From the NCBI RefSeq assembly GCF_014332515.1, contig NZ_VFSD01000018.1:1-64000 (forward strand): a stretch of DNA of 64,000 bases, in the 5' to 3' direction. Of the stretch, positions 25,424 through 33,796 are shown piece by piece. Position 1 is the stretch's first letter; each line of letters opens with the position of its first letter. A program made the translations under genes and the position numbers. The notes under the pieces are model-generated. The model had not been told where the DNA came from. It worked only from the letters and a program-made list of their open reading frames with translations, and ran no database searches. Source of the stretch: Pontibacter beigongshangensis. Its GTDB lineage: Bacteria; Bacteroidota; Bacteroidia; Cytophagales; Hymenobacteraceae.

Positions 25424-25900
25424 CTAAAAGCTGAGCATATGGATAGCCGCTGCAGCTGCCTCGATGCCTTTGTTGCCGTGCTTGCCGCCCGCCCTGTCCA
25501 GGGCCTGCTCCAGGTTGTTGGTGGTAACCAGCCCAAACGATACCGGCTTGTTGTACTTGAGCGAGACGGTGGTAAGGCCGTTGGCTACCGCATGGTTTAT
25601 GTAATCGTCGTGCTTGGTGTCGCCCTTTATTACCACACCCAAGGCGATCACGGCATCAATGTCTTCGTTCTGCGCCAGAAACTGCGCGCCCAACGTGAGC
25701 TCGAAACTACCAGGCACGGTATTGCGGAAGATGTTCTCTTTCTGCGCTCCATGCTGCAGCAGCGTTTCTATGGCTCCGGCACAAAGCGCATCGGTAATAT
25801 CGGTGTGCCACTCAGCTACCACAATACCGAATTTCTTATCAGAGATATCTGCAAAGCTCTGTTTGCTGTACTCGTTGAGGTTCTTTAGAGAAGTGGCCAT
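25424..25900 (-). CDS. ribH: 6,7-dimethyl-8-ribityllumazine synthase
   Basis: 158-residue enzyme that condenses 5-amino-6-ribitylamino-uracil with dihydroxybutanone phosphate in riboflavin synthesis. Signatures are AEWHTDITDALCAGA near 29-43, VPGSFELTLGAQ near 62, and VIKGDTKHDDYI near 88-99 with the active-site His. Normal length; assembles as a pentamer or 60-mer shell. Octamer tract D begins five bases upstream of the ATG, so the normal leader is displaced or made of repeat. Other rib genes are not in the window. Confidence 0.95.
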   Translation of the reverse strand: MATSLKNLNEYSKQSFADISDKKFGIVVAEWHTDITDALCAGAIETLLQHGAQKENIFRNTVPGSFELTLGAQFLAQNEDIDAVIALGVVIKGDTKHDDYINHAVANGLTTVSLKYNKPVSFGLVTTNNLEQALDRAGGKHGNKGIEAAAAAIHMLSF

Positions 25901-25905
25901 AATTT

Positions 25906-25985
25906 AATGTGCTAATGGTTTAATGTGCTAATTTAGTAATTTGAAAATTTGGAGATGGGAAGATTTGGAGATGAATGAATAGAGC
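25906..25985 (+). repeat. Octamer tandem tract D, best copy
   Basis: Ten consecutive 8-base units with no slippage: AATGTGCT, AATGGTTT, AATGTGCT, AATTTAGT, AATTTGAA, AATTTGGA, GATGGGAA, GATTTGGA, GATGAATG, AATAGAGC. It begins five bases before the ribH ATG (on the other strand). B-type heptamers and repeat A copy 10 follow downstream, filling the spacer to ribH's upstream neighbour. Confidence 0.85.
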
Positions 25986-26077
25986 AAGCTTAAGGAAAAA
26001 GTCTAATCTTCAATCATGACTCTTAACTTAATCGAAAGTCTATCATCCAATATCCGGCATCTAACCTCTTAAAGAAG

Positions 26078-26108
26078 TCTCTGGAGGGCCGTTTTCATTA
26101 GAATAATT
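26078..26108 (-). repeat. Repeat A copy 10
   Basis: CTCTGGAGGGCCGTTTTC then ATTAGAATAATT, a near-consensus reverse copy. B-type words (TATCATCC, CCGGCATCTAA) precede it. Confidence 0.8.
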
Positions 26109-26220
26109 GCTCCTGCGCCCCACTAAGTAAAACTTCTGCTGCTCTGGCCACTGCAGACCCCTACAACCTCCGGCACTAAATCTGCACGGGCAGCAGACAA
26201 AAACAAAACAGAATCAAAAT

Positions 26221-26260
26221 AAAAGCGCTTTTGCCTTGCGAACAAGACAAAAGCGCTTTT
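26221..26260 (-). terminator. Terminator of the TPR membrane protein gene
   Basis: AAAAGCGCTTTTGCCTTG (26221-26238) pairs with CAAGACAAAAGCGCTTTT (26243-26260) around a CGAA loop with one G-U pair. On the minus strand it is followed by TTTATTTTG. It lies 32 bases past the stop. Confidence 0.85.
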
Positions 26261-26291
26261 TATATTCTCTGGCGCAAAGCCAAAAGTTATT

Positions 26292-27005
26292 TTAGTTAGT
26301 GGCTCCCACTAGTTCTTCGGCACGTGCCTTGTACTTTTTGGCATCTGTTACCTCGGAGGCAGCGGCGTAGTCTTTTATTATTTTATCGTAGGCATCGGCG
26401 GCAGCTTTAAAGTTATTACCAGCCTCGAAGGCTATTCCGGCCTTCATGAGGTACTGCGGCGAAAAATACTGGTTGGCATTGTGGTTGGCGGCACGCATAT
26501 ACATGTCGGCTGCCTCGCCATTCTTGCCCTGCTCCAGCAACGCATCACCGATCAGGCTGTAGGCACGGGCCTGCAGCAGGTAGTCTTTCGAGCTGAAATC
26601 CTCCAGCTGATCGATGGCCTCTGCAAATTTACCTTGCTTTAGCAACGCCACGCCTGCATAAAAATGGGCCTGGTTGGCAGCATCGGTTCCGCTATAGTCG
26701 TTTGCAATAGCCAACAGGCCATCGTACTGCCCGTCGCCGTTCAGCGCCTTGTTCAAAGAATCAGCCTCGAAGTAGTAAACTGCCTGGAACATGGCTTCCT
26801 GCGCTTGCTGGTTTTGGGTGGTGCGGTAGTTGTAGTACAGAAACCCTCCCACAATAAGCGCGGCAATTGCAATAAACACTCCAAGCAGCGTGGCCTTATT
26901 CTTCTTTACGAAATCCTCAGATTGCAAAAAGCGATCTGCCAACGCATCCGGATTTTCTACCAGCTCCTCTAACTCGTTGTGCTTCTTAACTGTTTCTTTT
27001 GCCAT
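26292..27005 (-). CDS. Membrane-anchored TPR protein (YfgM-like)
   Basis: 237 residues: a cytoplasmic N-terminus (about 40 residues, acidic), one transmembrane helix near residues 40-60 (LLGVFIAIAALIVGGFLYY), then TPR-type helical repeats facing the periplasm, for example AHFYAGVALLKQGKFAEAIDQL and RAYSLIGDALLEQGKNGEAADMYM. The architecture matches YfgM/Tol-Pal-associated TPR proteins. The gene lies upstream of ribH on the same strand; a terminator lies between. Confidence 0.85.
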   Translation of the reverse strand: MAKETVKKHNELEELVENPDALADRFLQSEDFVKKNKATLLGVFIAIAALIVGGFLYYNYRTTQNQQAQEAMFQAVYYFEADSLNKALNGDGQYDGLLAIANDYSGTDAANQAHFYAGVALLKQGKFAEAIDQLEDFSSKDYLLQARAYSLIGDALLEQGKNGEAADMYMRAANHNANQYFSPQYLMKAGIAFEAGNNFKAAADAYDKIIKDYAAASEVTDAKKYKARAEELVGATN

Positions 27006-27130
27006 TAGCTTTGAAAAAATAATATACTCTATGCGAAAAATCAGGAATTAATGCCAAATATAGCGCACTTATGTATTAAACCACAAGTGGTTACCTATTA
27101 ATTCCGTCCTTTTGTATTTTTTTAAATAAA

Positions 27131-28171
27131 TTAATCCATTATGTAAGGATAGTCTTTCTCTACGTAGATGTCGGTGTAGAGCTCTGCCGGGTCCGGGTAA
27201 GGCGAGTCTTCCGCAAACTGCACCGACTCGGCCACCACCTGCTTTATTTTCTCGTCGATCTGGTTCAGCTCTTCTTCTGTTGCCCACTCGTTTACCAGAA
27301 TGGTTGATTTCACTGCCTCGATAGAGTCACGGCCTTTGTAGTCTTCCAGTTCATCTTTGGTTCTGTACTTGGCAGGGTCAGACATGGAGTGGCCTTTGTA
27401 GCGGTATGTTCTGAACTCCAGCAGCGTAGGGCCTTCGCCGGCACGGGCACGCTCGGCAGCCTGGGCCACCGCATTGTGCACATTTTCTACCGACATGGCT
27501 TCTACCGGCTCAGACGGTATGTCGTAAGACAGGCCAAGCTTGTAAAGTTCGGTTACGTTAGAGGTTCTGTGCACAGCAGTACCCATGGCGTAGCCGTTGT
27601 TCTCGATCACGAAAATAACGGGCAGTTTCCACAGCATGGCCATGTTCAGGGCCTCATGGAAAGCGCCCTGGCGCACCGCGCCGTCGCCCATGTAGCACAT
27701 GCACACGTTGCCGGTCTTGTTATATTTCTCGGCAAAGGCAATACCTGCTCCCAGCGGAACCTGAGCACCCACAATGCCATGGCCACCCATAAAGTTTACT
27801 TCTTTGTCGAAAATGTGCATAGAGCCGCCCTTGCCTTTAGAGCAACCGGTTGCTTTGGCAAACAGTTCGGCCATAATGGCGTTGGCGCTCGTGCCAAGTG
27901 CCAGCGGGTGGGCGTGGTCGCGGTAAGCGGTTATCCACTTATCGTCTTTGGTAAGGGCCGAAACAGCTCCTGCCACACACGCCTCCTGGCCAATATAAAG
28001 ATGGCAAAAGCCTTTTATTTTCTGCTGACCATACAGCTGGCCTGCTTTCTCTTCAAACCGGCGCATGAGCTTCATCTGCTCGTACCAGGTCATGTAGGTC
28101 TCCTTTGAAAATGTTGGTTCTGTCTCTACCTTTGCTTTCGCCGGCTTTGTTCTTTCTTTTGTATCAGCCAT
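27131..28171 (-). CDS. pdhA: Pyruvate dehydrogenase E1 component, alpha subunit
   Basis: 346-residue thiamine-diphosphate enzyme subunit that decarboxylates pyruvate with the E1 beta partner. The ThDP motif GDGAVRQGAFHEALNMA continues to ENNGYAMGT, and the phosphorylation-loop region YRYKGHSMSDPAKYR is complete. FCHLYIGQEACVAG and GGSMHIFDKE near the start are typical. The beta subunit gene is not adjacent. It is divergent from recF. Confidence 0.95.
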   Translation of the reverse strand: MADTKERTKPAKAKVETEPTFSKETYMTWYEQMKLMRRFEEKAGQLYGQQKIKGFCHLYIGQEACVAGAVSALTKDDKWITAYRDHAHPLALGTSANAIMAELFAKATGCSKGKGGSMHIFDKEVNFMGGHGIVGAQVPLGAGIAFAEKYNKTGNVCMCYMGDGAVRQGAFHEALNMAMLWKLPVIFVIENNGYAMGTAVHRTSNVTELYKLGLSYDIPSEPVEAMSVENVHNAVAQAAERARAGEGPTLLEFRTYRYKGHSMSDPAKYRTKDELEDYKGRDSIEAVKSTILVNEWATEEELNQIDEKIKQVVAESVQFAEDSPYPDPAELYTDIYVEKDYPYIMD

Positions 28172-28308
28172 GGGTAATTTTGTATTCGTTTGAAAAATAT
28201 CCGTTGTGTGCTGTTAAGGAGTTTTTACATCCTGTTAAACCAGAGGCAGTAATGCCTGAACGGGTTTGGCTTGCGAATTTAAGGAAAAAGAAATCAAAGT
28301 AGAAACTT

Positions 28309-29421
28309 ATGTTCCTCGAAAATCTTAATTTACTCTTTTTCAAGAACTACGAGGAAGCTTTCGTCAGTTTCTCGGAACATATAAACTGCTTTATCGGCGA
28401 CAACGGGAGCGGCAAAACAAACCTGCTGGACGCGATTCATTACCTCTCCATGACCAAAAGCGCCTTCAGCAGCTCCGATGTGCAGAGCATAAAGCAGGAC
28501 GAAGATTTTTTTATGGTGAAGGGCCGCTTCCTGCTTGAGGGCGAGAAGCACACCGTGCAGTGTAGCCTGAAAGCGGGCCAGAAGAAGACCGTTACGCACA
28601 ACAAGGCCTTGTACGACAAGGTGAGCGACCATATTGGCCGGTTCCCGGTGGTGCTGATCTCGCCCTACGACACCGACTTGATCCGGGAAGGCAGCGAGGG
28701 CCGTCGCAAGTACTTCGACAGCCTGATCTCGCAGCTCCACCACCCCTACCTGGAGCAGCTCATAAAGTACAACCACATTCTGAAGCAGCGCAACTCGCTG
28801 CTCAAGCAGTTTGCCGAGCGCCACACCTTCGACCGCGAGTACCTCCACATCCTGAACGAGCAGCTGGCGCCGCTGGGCGAAGAGCTGGCACAGCAGCGGC
28901 AGGCCTTTCTGCAGACCTTTGTGCCGATCTTCCAGAGGCACTACCGCCACCTTTCCGACAGCCACGAAACCGTAATGCTCAACTACAAAAGCCAGCTGCC
29001 CGGTGCCGGCTTCCGGCAGCTGCTGGAGCAGGCCGAACGCAGAGACATGGCGCTGCAGCGCACCACCGTGGGCCCGCACAAAGACGATTACGTATTCCTG
29101 ATGGATGGCAACCCCGTAAAGCACTTTGGCTCGCAGGGACAGCAGAAAAGCTATGTCATCGCCCTGAAGCTGGCGCATTTCGAGGTGATGGCCGAACAGC
29201 AGCAGCACAAGCCCCTGCTCCTACTCGACGATATTTTTGACCGCCTCGACGAGAAGCGCATCACCAAGCTCATGCAGATGGTGGCCGCCCACACCTTCGG
29301 CCAGATCTTCCTGACCGACACGCACCTGGAGCGCACCGACAAAATACTCGAGAATCTGTCGGAGCAAATTCGTAGATTTAAGGTATCGGAGGGAACGGTT
29401 TCTTTAATTTTGAATGAGTGA
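28309..29421 (+). CDS. recF: DNA replication and repair protein RecF
   Basis: 370-residue SMC-like ATPase that loads RecA at gaps with RecO and RecR. Walker A is GDNGSGKTNLLDAIHYLS near residue 30, the signature region is VGPHKDDYVF then FGSQGQQKSYVIALKLA near 265-290, and Walker B is LLLLDDIFDRLDEKR near 305. It begins MFLENLNLLFFKNY as the family does. The DUF721 gene follows after a repeat-filled spacer, an order conserved in many Bacteroidota. Confidence 0.95.
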   Translation: MFLENLNLLFFKNYEEAFVSFSEHINCFIGDNGSGKTNLLDAIHYLSMTKSAFSSSDVQSIKQDEDFFMVKGRFLLEGEKHTVQCSLKAGQKKTVTHNKALYDKVSDHIGRFPVVLISPYDTDLIREGSEGRRKYFDSLISQLHHPYLEQLIKYNHILKQRNSLLKQFAERHTFDREYLHILNEQLAPLGEELAQQRQAFLQTFVPIFQRHYRHLSDSHETVMLNYKSQLPGAGFRQLLEQAERRDMALQRTTVGPHKDDYVFLMDGNPVKHFGSQGQQKSYVIALKLAHFEVMAEQQQHKPLLLLDDIFDRLDEKRITKLMQMVAAHTFGQIFLTDTHLERTDKILENLSEQIRRFKVSEGTVSLILNE

Positions 29422-29429
29422 TTTTTGCT

Positions 29430-29635
29430 AATTTTGAATTTTGAATGAGTGGATGAGTGAATGAAATGCAGCAGGAGGAGCAGCAAATCAGGAGGGCCAT
29501 TTTCATTCAAATAATTCATTTTAAACATATTATCACTCTGTAAATTCTTGGGATGGGAACTCCATTTACAGATTCAGACAAAATCCATCCACTCATTCTC
29601 TCAATCACTCATCCACTCATTCAAAACTTTAAACC
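29430..29635. repeat. Repeat-filled spacer: octamer tract E arms around repeat A and motif C
   Basis: The left arm has 8-base units TGAATGAG, TGGATGAG, TGAATGAA. The right arm has the same words inverted and ends 12 bases before the DUF721 ATG. Between lie repeat A copy 11 (29488-29517, reverse) and an inverted C motif (TTTACAGATTCAGACAAAAT). The whole spacer is a loose palindrome. Confidence 0.75.
29488..29517 (-). repeat. Repeat A copy 11
   Basis: CAGGAGGGCCATTTTC then ATTCAAATAATTC, reverse orientation. GCAGCAGGAGGAGCAGC on its inner side matches the CTGCTG extension. Confidence 0.8.
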
Positions 29636-29962
29636 ATGCGCTATATCTTCAAAAAGAAAAGTGACATCAACTACCGCAAGGCAGATATTCAGCCGATCGG
29701 GGAAAGCATACAGGCGCTGCTGAAGGCGTATAAACTGCAGGGCAAGCTAAGTGAGGTAAACCTGATCCAGAGCTGGGGAAGGATCATGGGCAAGCCCATC
29801 GCCCTGAAAACGAAGGAGCTTTACTTCAAAGACCAGAAACTGTTTGTGCGCCTCGACTCCGCCCCGCTCAAGCACGAGCTGAACATGTCGAAATCGAAAG
29901 TGATCGAGATCCTAAACCGCGATGCCGGAACAGAGGTAGTGAAGGATGTGGTGTTTTTGTAA
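29636..29962 (+). CDS. DUF721 domain-containing protein
   Basis: 108-residue protein of the DUF721 (DciA-like) family. Visible are IGESIQALLKAYKLQGKL, the conserved IQSWGRIMGKPIALKTKEL and LFVRLDSAPLKHELNMSK. DciA in many bacteria loads the replicative helicase, and DUF721 proteins often sit beside recF, as here. The domain is short, lacking the long tail of proteobacterial DciA, so a helicase-loading role is plausible but inferred. Both flanks are repeat tract. Confidence 0.85.
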   Translation: MRYIFKKKSDINYRKADIQPIGESIQALLKAYKLQGKLSEVNLIQSWGRIMGKPIALKTKELYFKDQKLFVRLDSAPLKHELNMSKSKVIEILNRDAGTEVVKDVVFL

Positions 29963-29967
29963 AATTT

Positions 29968-30182
29968 TAAATGAGTGACTGAGTGATTGAGTGAATATAT
30001 TCTATAGCTTGTAATTAGTGCTGCTTCAGCGGGAGCAAAAGTGCTGAGAAGGCCGTTTTCATTTAAATAATTCCGCTATCCCTCCTTCTATGAATTCCGT
30101 AAATTCTTATTCTAACCAACTTCATATTCACTCAATCACTCATCCACTCATTCAAAATTAAAAAAATCACTCATTCAAAATT
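29968..30182. repeat. Repeat-filled spacer: second tract E palindrome
   Basis: The left arm has units TGACTGAG, TGATTGAG, TGAATATA. The right arm has the inverted words and runs to five bases before the thioesterase ATG. Repeat A copy 12 lies at 30044-30073. It has the same layout as the spacer on the other side of the DUF721 gene. Confidence 0.75.
30044..30073 (-). repeat. Repeat A copy 12
   Basis: CTGAGAAGGCCGTTTTC then ATTTAAATAATTCC, reverse orientation, with GTGCTGCTTCAGC inside. Confidence 0.7.
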
Positions 30183-30186
30183 AGAA

Positions 30187-30747
30187 ATGACAGCACCAGC
30201 TTACCGCCCCGTTTCCTACTCCCGCACCACGCTCACAGAACTCATGATCCCGAGCTATGCCAACTTTGGCGGCAAGATACACGGCGGCATCCTGCTCTCG
30301 CTCATGGACAAGGTGGCCTATGCCTGTGCAGCCAAGCACGCCGGCAACTACTGCGTGACGGTAACGGTAGACGGCGTTCATTTTCTGCAGCCGGTAGAGG
30401 TGGGCGAGTTGGTCTCGCTGATGGCATCAGTAAATTATGTAGGCAAGACCTCGCTGATGGTGGGCATTAAAGTGATAGCCGAAAACGTGAAAACCGGGCT
30501 GGTAAAGCACACCAACACCTCCTACTTCACCATGGTGGCCAAAGACGACGACAATAAACCGACCCTGGTGCCCGGCCTGATACTGGAGAACCACAATGAT
30601 GCCCGCCGTTTTCTGGAAGCCCTGAAACGCCGCGAGCTGTCCAGGCGCTACCAAACCGAGTTTGCCGAAGCCAAAACAGTGCTGGCCGTGGAGAAAGAAC
30701 TTTATAAATTGCAGGGCGAGCGCTGTAAACTTGCCTACGACGACTGA
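30187..30747 (+). CDS. Acyl-CoA thioesterase (hotdog fold)
   Basis: 186-residue YciA/BFIT-type acyl-CoA thioesterase expected to hydrolyse acyl-CoA to free acid. Hotdog signatures are PSYANFGGKIHGGILLSLMDKVAYACA near residues 19-45 and the central strand CVTVTVDGVHFLQPVEVGE. The conserved Gly-Gly and Asp residues are present. A charged C-terminal extension (residues 140-186) carries RRFLEALKRREL. It is translated in the same direction as the M28 peptidase gene, with repeat A between them. Confidence 0.9.
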   Translation: MTAPAYRPVSYSRTTLTELMIPSYANFGGKIHGGILLSLMDKVAYACAAKHAGNYCVTVTVDGVHFLQPVEVGELVSLMASVNYVGKTSLMVGIKVIAENVKTGLVKHTNTSYFTMVAKDDDNKPTLVPGLILENHNDARRFLEALKRRELSRRYQTEFAEAKTVLAVEKELYKLQGERCKLAYDD

Positions 30748-30763
30748 AGGAAGCCGGCAGACG

Positions 30764-30796
30764 AATTATTCTAATGAAAATGGTCCCCAGAGGCTC
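30764..30796 (+). repeat. Repeat A copy 13
   Basis: AATTATTCTAATGAAAA then TGGTCCCCAGAGGCT, 16 bases after the thioesterase stop. A frame starting inside it reads into the peptidase gene but is not the real start. Confidence 0.75.
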
Positions 30797-30854
30797 AAAC
30801 CCCATTTACTGGAACCACTCCACAAACCACCAAGACATACGCTGTTCAAATTTT

Positions 30855-32237
30855 ATGCATAAAAACACCCTTTCCAAACGGCTGCTCACCCTGCTGCTGC
30901 TGCTCCTCGCCTTTACTGCTACTACTACTGCCACCCTGGCCCAGGTTAACGACAACCAGGACGAGGAGATCACCAAAATGGTAAGCGAGATCTCGGCGCA
31001 GAACCTGCGGGCGCTGGTAGAGAAAATGGTCAGCTTTGAGACCCGCCACACCCTGAGCACCACCACCGACAAAAAACGAGGCATAGGCGCTGCCCGGGAG
31101 TGGGTAATGTCGGAGTTCGAGAAATACGCCAAAGCATCGGGTGGGCGCTTGACTGTGGAGATGGACCGCTTCGTAATAAAAGCCGACGGAAGGCGCGTGC
31201 CGCAGGACACGGAGATGGCCAACGTGATGGCCACTCTGAAAGGCTCCGACCCGAATGATAACCGCGTAATAATAGTAGGCGCCCACCTCGACTCCCGCGC
31301 CACCGACGTGATGGATGCCAAAAGCAAAGCCCCCGGCGCCAACGACGATGCCTCTGGTGTGGCGATCGTGATGGAGATGGCCCGCATCATGGCCTCGCGC
31401 CAGTTTCCGGCTACGCTGGTGTTTGTGGCCTTTCAGGGCGAGGAACAGGGCCTGTACGGCTCCCGGCACCTGGCGGAGCGGGCAAAGCAGGAAGGCTGGA
31501 ACCTGGTGGCCATGCTCAACAACGATATTGTGGGCAACTCCTACTCCGGCGAAACCGGCCTCCACGACAACACCCGCGTGCGCGTATTCAGCGAAGGCAC
31601 CCCTGCCAACGAAACCGAAGAAATGGCCCGCCTGCGCCGCACCCTCGGCTCCGAAAACGACAGCCCCAGCCGCACCCTGGCCCGCTACATGAAAATGACC
31701 GGCGAAGCTTACATAGACCAGATAGAAGTAGTGCTTGGCTACCGTGCCGACCGCTTTCTGCGTGGCGGCGACCACACGCCCTTTAACCAGCAGGGCTTTG
31801 CGGCCGTGCGTATGAGCGAGATGAACGAGGACTTTGACCACCAGCACCAGAACGTGCGCGTGGAGAACGGCACCCAGTACGGCGACCTGATCGAGTTCAT
31901 GGACTTTGAGTACCTGCGCAAAAACACAGCCGTTAACCTGGCTACCATGGCCAGCCTTGGCCGGGCTCCTTATGCACCCGAAGCCGTGTCTGTTATCACC
32001 GCCAACCTTACCAACAAAACCGACCTTACCTGGCAGGCACCCGCTAAGGGCAAAAAACCGGCAGGCTATTATGTGCTGATGCGCGAGACGAGCAGCCCGG
32101 TTTGGCAGAAGAAGTTTTTTGTGAAGGATACGAAAACCACCATCGGCTACTCCAAAGACAACTACTTTTTTGCCGTACAGGCCGTTGATGCGGCTGGCAA
32201 TGCCAGTTTGCCGGTAATTCCGGTACCGGCCAGGTAA
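30855..32237 (+). CDS. Secreted M28 family metallopeptidase
   Basis: 460-residue zinc aminopeptidase-like protein. Signal peptide at residues 1-30 (KRLLTLLLLLLAFTATTTATLAQ). The M28 domain has the two-zinc ligands in GAHLDSRATD, GANDDASGVAIVMEMARI and FVAFQGEEQGLYGSRHLAE (Glu pair), plus LNNDIVGN. A C-terminal fibronectin-III-like domain (VSVITANLTNKTDLTWQAP to the end) may aid surface binding. The ATG at 30855 gives a clean signal peptide; the earlier ATG lies in repeat A. Predicted exported and active on peptides. Confidence 0.92.
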   Translation: MHKNTLSKRLLTLLLLLLAFTATTTATLAQVNDNQDEEITKMVSEISAQNLRALVEKMVSFETRHTLSTTTDKKRGIGAAREWVMSEFEKYAKASGGRLTVEMDRFVIKADGRRVPQDTEMANVMATLKGSDPNDNRVIIVGAHLDSRATDVMDAKSKAPGANDDASGVAIVMEMARIMASRQFPATLVFVAFQGEEQGLYGSRHLAERAKQEGWNLVAMLNNDIVGNSYSGETGLHDNTRVRVFSEGTPANETEEMARLRRTLGSENDSPSRTLARYMKMTGEAYIDQIEVVLGYRADRFLRGGDHTPFNQQGFAAVRMSEMNEDFDHQHQNVRVENGTQYGDLIEFMDFEYLRKNTAVNLATMASLGRAPYAPEAVSVITANLTNKTDLTWQAPAKGKKPAGYYVLMRETSSPVWQKKFFVKDTKTTIGYSKDNYFFAVQAVDAAGNASLPVIPVPAR

Positions 32238-32619
32238 ATGCTCATACCGATCTGATTACGCAAGCGAACAATCTGCTTCCTGCTACTCTTTACTATTGGT
32301 TTTGCTACCAGTTCTCAGGAACTGCACCGGGAGGTAAAAAACTGGTGCCGAATGTGTGGGGATATGCTTCCTTTAGGATATTAGGCGGAGCAATGTTTCT
32401 GTTTAATGGCCTGTTTGTAGCAGCTAAGGAGAGGGAGTTGTGCTCACAGACATGGCCTGGGGCGAAGTGCAGACAGAATAGCTGCTCTTTGACGCAGGGC
32501 TGTGCCTGCCCATTCATACTCTATAATTTATCTCCGAAAATCAGATTACAGATACACCCACCAAACAGAAAAAGCAGCTCAGAAAGCTGCCCTTTAACTC
32601 AAGTATGAAGTGTAATACC
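32238..32619. other. Intergenic spacer without gene
   Basis: I see no credible gene. The 87-codon plus-strand frame at 32345-32608 has no recognisable features and runs through the terminator of the opposite gene. Only that terminator (32571-32592) is assignable. Confidence 0.5.
32571..32592 (-). terminator. Terminator of the head-GIN gene
   Basis: A GCAGCT/AGCTGC stem around CAGAA, followed on the minus strand by TTTTTCTG. Confidence 0.6.
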
Positions 32620-33336
32620 TTATAGCTTTGACACTTTGGCCGCCGCCGATGTTTCTGCTGTAATGCCTGGGCTGCCCTTATAAGCTACACTCGATGCACC
32701 CGATGCTTTTATCTCCAGCGATTCCCGGGCAAACACGTTTACCTTGCTGGCACCGTTTGCCTCTACCTTCACCTGTTTTGCCTCCAGCTGCTCGGCGCTC
32801 AATTTTGTAGCACCGGATAAATCCAACTTCACCTGGTCCGCCCTGCCCGAAAGCTCCACTTTAGCGGCTCCGCTCATATCGGCGTTCAGGGTTTTCACAT
32901 CCAGGGCCAGGGCTACTTTAGAACCGCCGCTCAGGTCGAGCTTCATGGTGTTGGCTTTGAACGTAGAATGGCCTACCAGCTTCACGCCCCCACTAATATC
33001 AACAGAGCGCAACTCTTTGATCGTGATATAGGCCTTCATGCCTTTGTGGCTGGTCAGGTTGCCCTGGTTGTAGATGTGCAGCACCCCGTTTTTTACTTCG
33101 GTGCTTATCTGGCTCAGCAGGTTCTCCTCTGCCTCCAGCACCACCCCTTCGTTGTTTCCCTGGGTAAGTTCTACCGCAAAGCCTCCGCTAATATTTATGC
33201 CGGTAAAGCCCGATGCCTGCCGGGTTTCCTTCTGAATATTGCCATTGCCTTGCAGTTGCTGCGCCAGTGCCGGCGTTTCGACAAGCAGAAGGGCAAAGCA
33301 AGCTAAAGTGGTTGCGAAAAATGTGATGACTTTCAT
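32620..33336 (-). CDS. Head-GIN domain-containing protein (DUF2807)
   Basis: 238-residue exported protein. Signal peptide at residues 1-25 (FFATTLACFALLLVETPALAQ). Then a right-handed beta-helix-like DUF2807 domain begins QASGFTGINISGGFAVELTQG. Repeating turns with DISGGVKLVG, DLSGGSKVALA, DMSGAAKVEL and DLSGATKLSA step about 20 residues apart. Function unknown; such proteins are abundant in Bacteroidota and thought to act at the cell surface. Confidence 0.88.
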   Translation of the reverse strand: MKVITFFATTLACFALLLVETPALAQQLQGNGNIQKETRQASGFTGINISGGFAVELTQGNNEGVVLEAEENLLSQISTEVKNGVLHIYNQGNLTSHKGMKAYITIKELRSVDISGGVKLVGHSTFKANTMKLDLSGGSKVALALDVKTLNADMSGAAKVELSGRADQVKLDLSGATKLSAEQLEAKQVKVEANGASKVNVFARESLEIKASGASSVAYKGSPGITAETSAAAKVSKL

Positions 33337-33510
33337 AGTTTTAGTTTTTTAGTGGCTATAGCGAGGTGCAGCTGCAGGCACAGACGCCTGTTCCTGATCC
33401 GCTTCTGACATAAAAGATGCGGCAGAATCTGAAAGGTTGCCTTGCGCCTGAATTATTTTCTGCACAGCACTCCACCCCGCACAAATCCCTGACGTAGTGC
33501 CTTTCAAGAT

Positions 33511-33543
33511 AAGATTATGCTAATGATTTTGCCCCTCCGGAGC
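33511..33543 (+). repeat. Repeat A copy 14
   Basis: A degenerate copy, GATTATGCTAATGATTTTG then CCCCTCCGGAG, first of a direct pair. Type D and F words fill the space to copy 15. Confidence 0.65.
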
Positions 33544-33643
33544 CAACCTTTAAAGATGCTGGACTTTAGGTTGAGTGAAGAGTTATGAGTGCCCGGCCTT
33601 TAGAAGCTGCTCTCACAATTCATTTCCAATCAGCACAGCTCAA

Positions 33644-33713
33644 CTCCAAATCTCCAAATCAACCACTTTACAGTTAAGCCATTTAACAATCAGAGATTAA
33701 CAACCAACAATCA
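33644..33713 (-). repeat. Mixed octamer/heptamer tract between repeat A copies
   Basis: On the minus strand: TGATTGT and TGGTTGT heptamers, then octamers ATTGTTAA, ATGGCTTA and ATTTGGAG (twice). It abuts repeat A copy 15. Confidence 0.6.
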
Positions 33714-33790
33714 AATTATTCCAATAAAAACAGCCTCCAGAGGCTCTGCTGCTGCTGATGCCGGCGCCTGTGCTGAATAGCAGCAGAGCC
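33714..33790 (+). repeat. Repeat A copy 15 with terminal hairpin
   Basis: AATTATTCCAATAAAAA then CAGCCTCCAGAGGC. The following GGCTCTGCTGCT pairs with AGCAGCAGAGCC at about 33779-33790, a structured form of the CTGCTG extension. Confidence 0.75.
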
Positions 33791-33796
33791 CGGAAG

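Noticed and set aside
29430-30182. CRISPR array from the repeated GAGTGAAT words
   Set aside because: Units are 8 bp, contiguous and degenerate; there are no spacers and no cas genes.
32345-32608. 87-codon Cys-rich frame after the M28 peptidase
   Set aside because: No domain, overlaps the terminator of the head-GIN gene, and no start signal.
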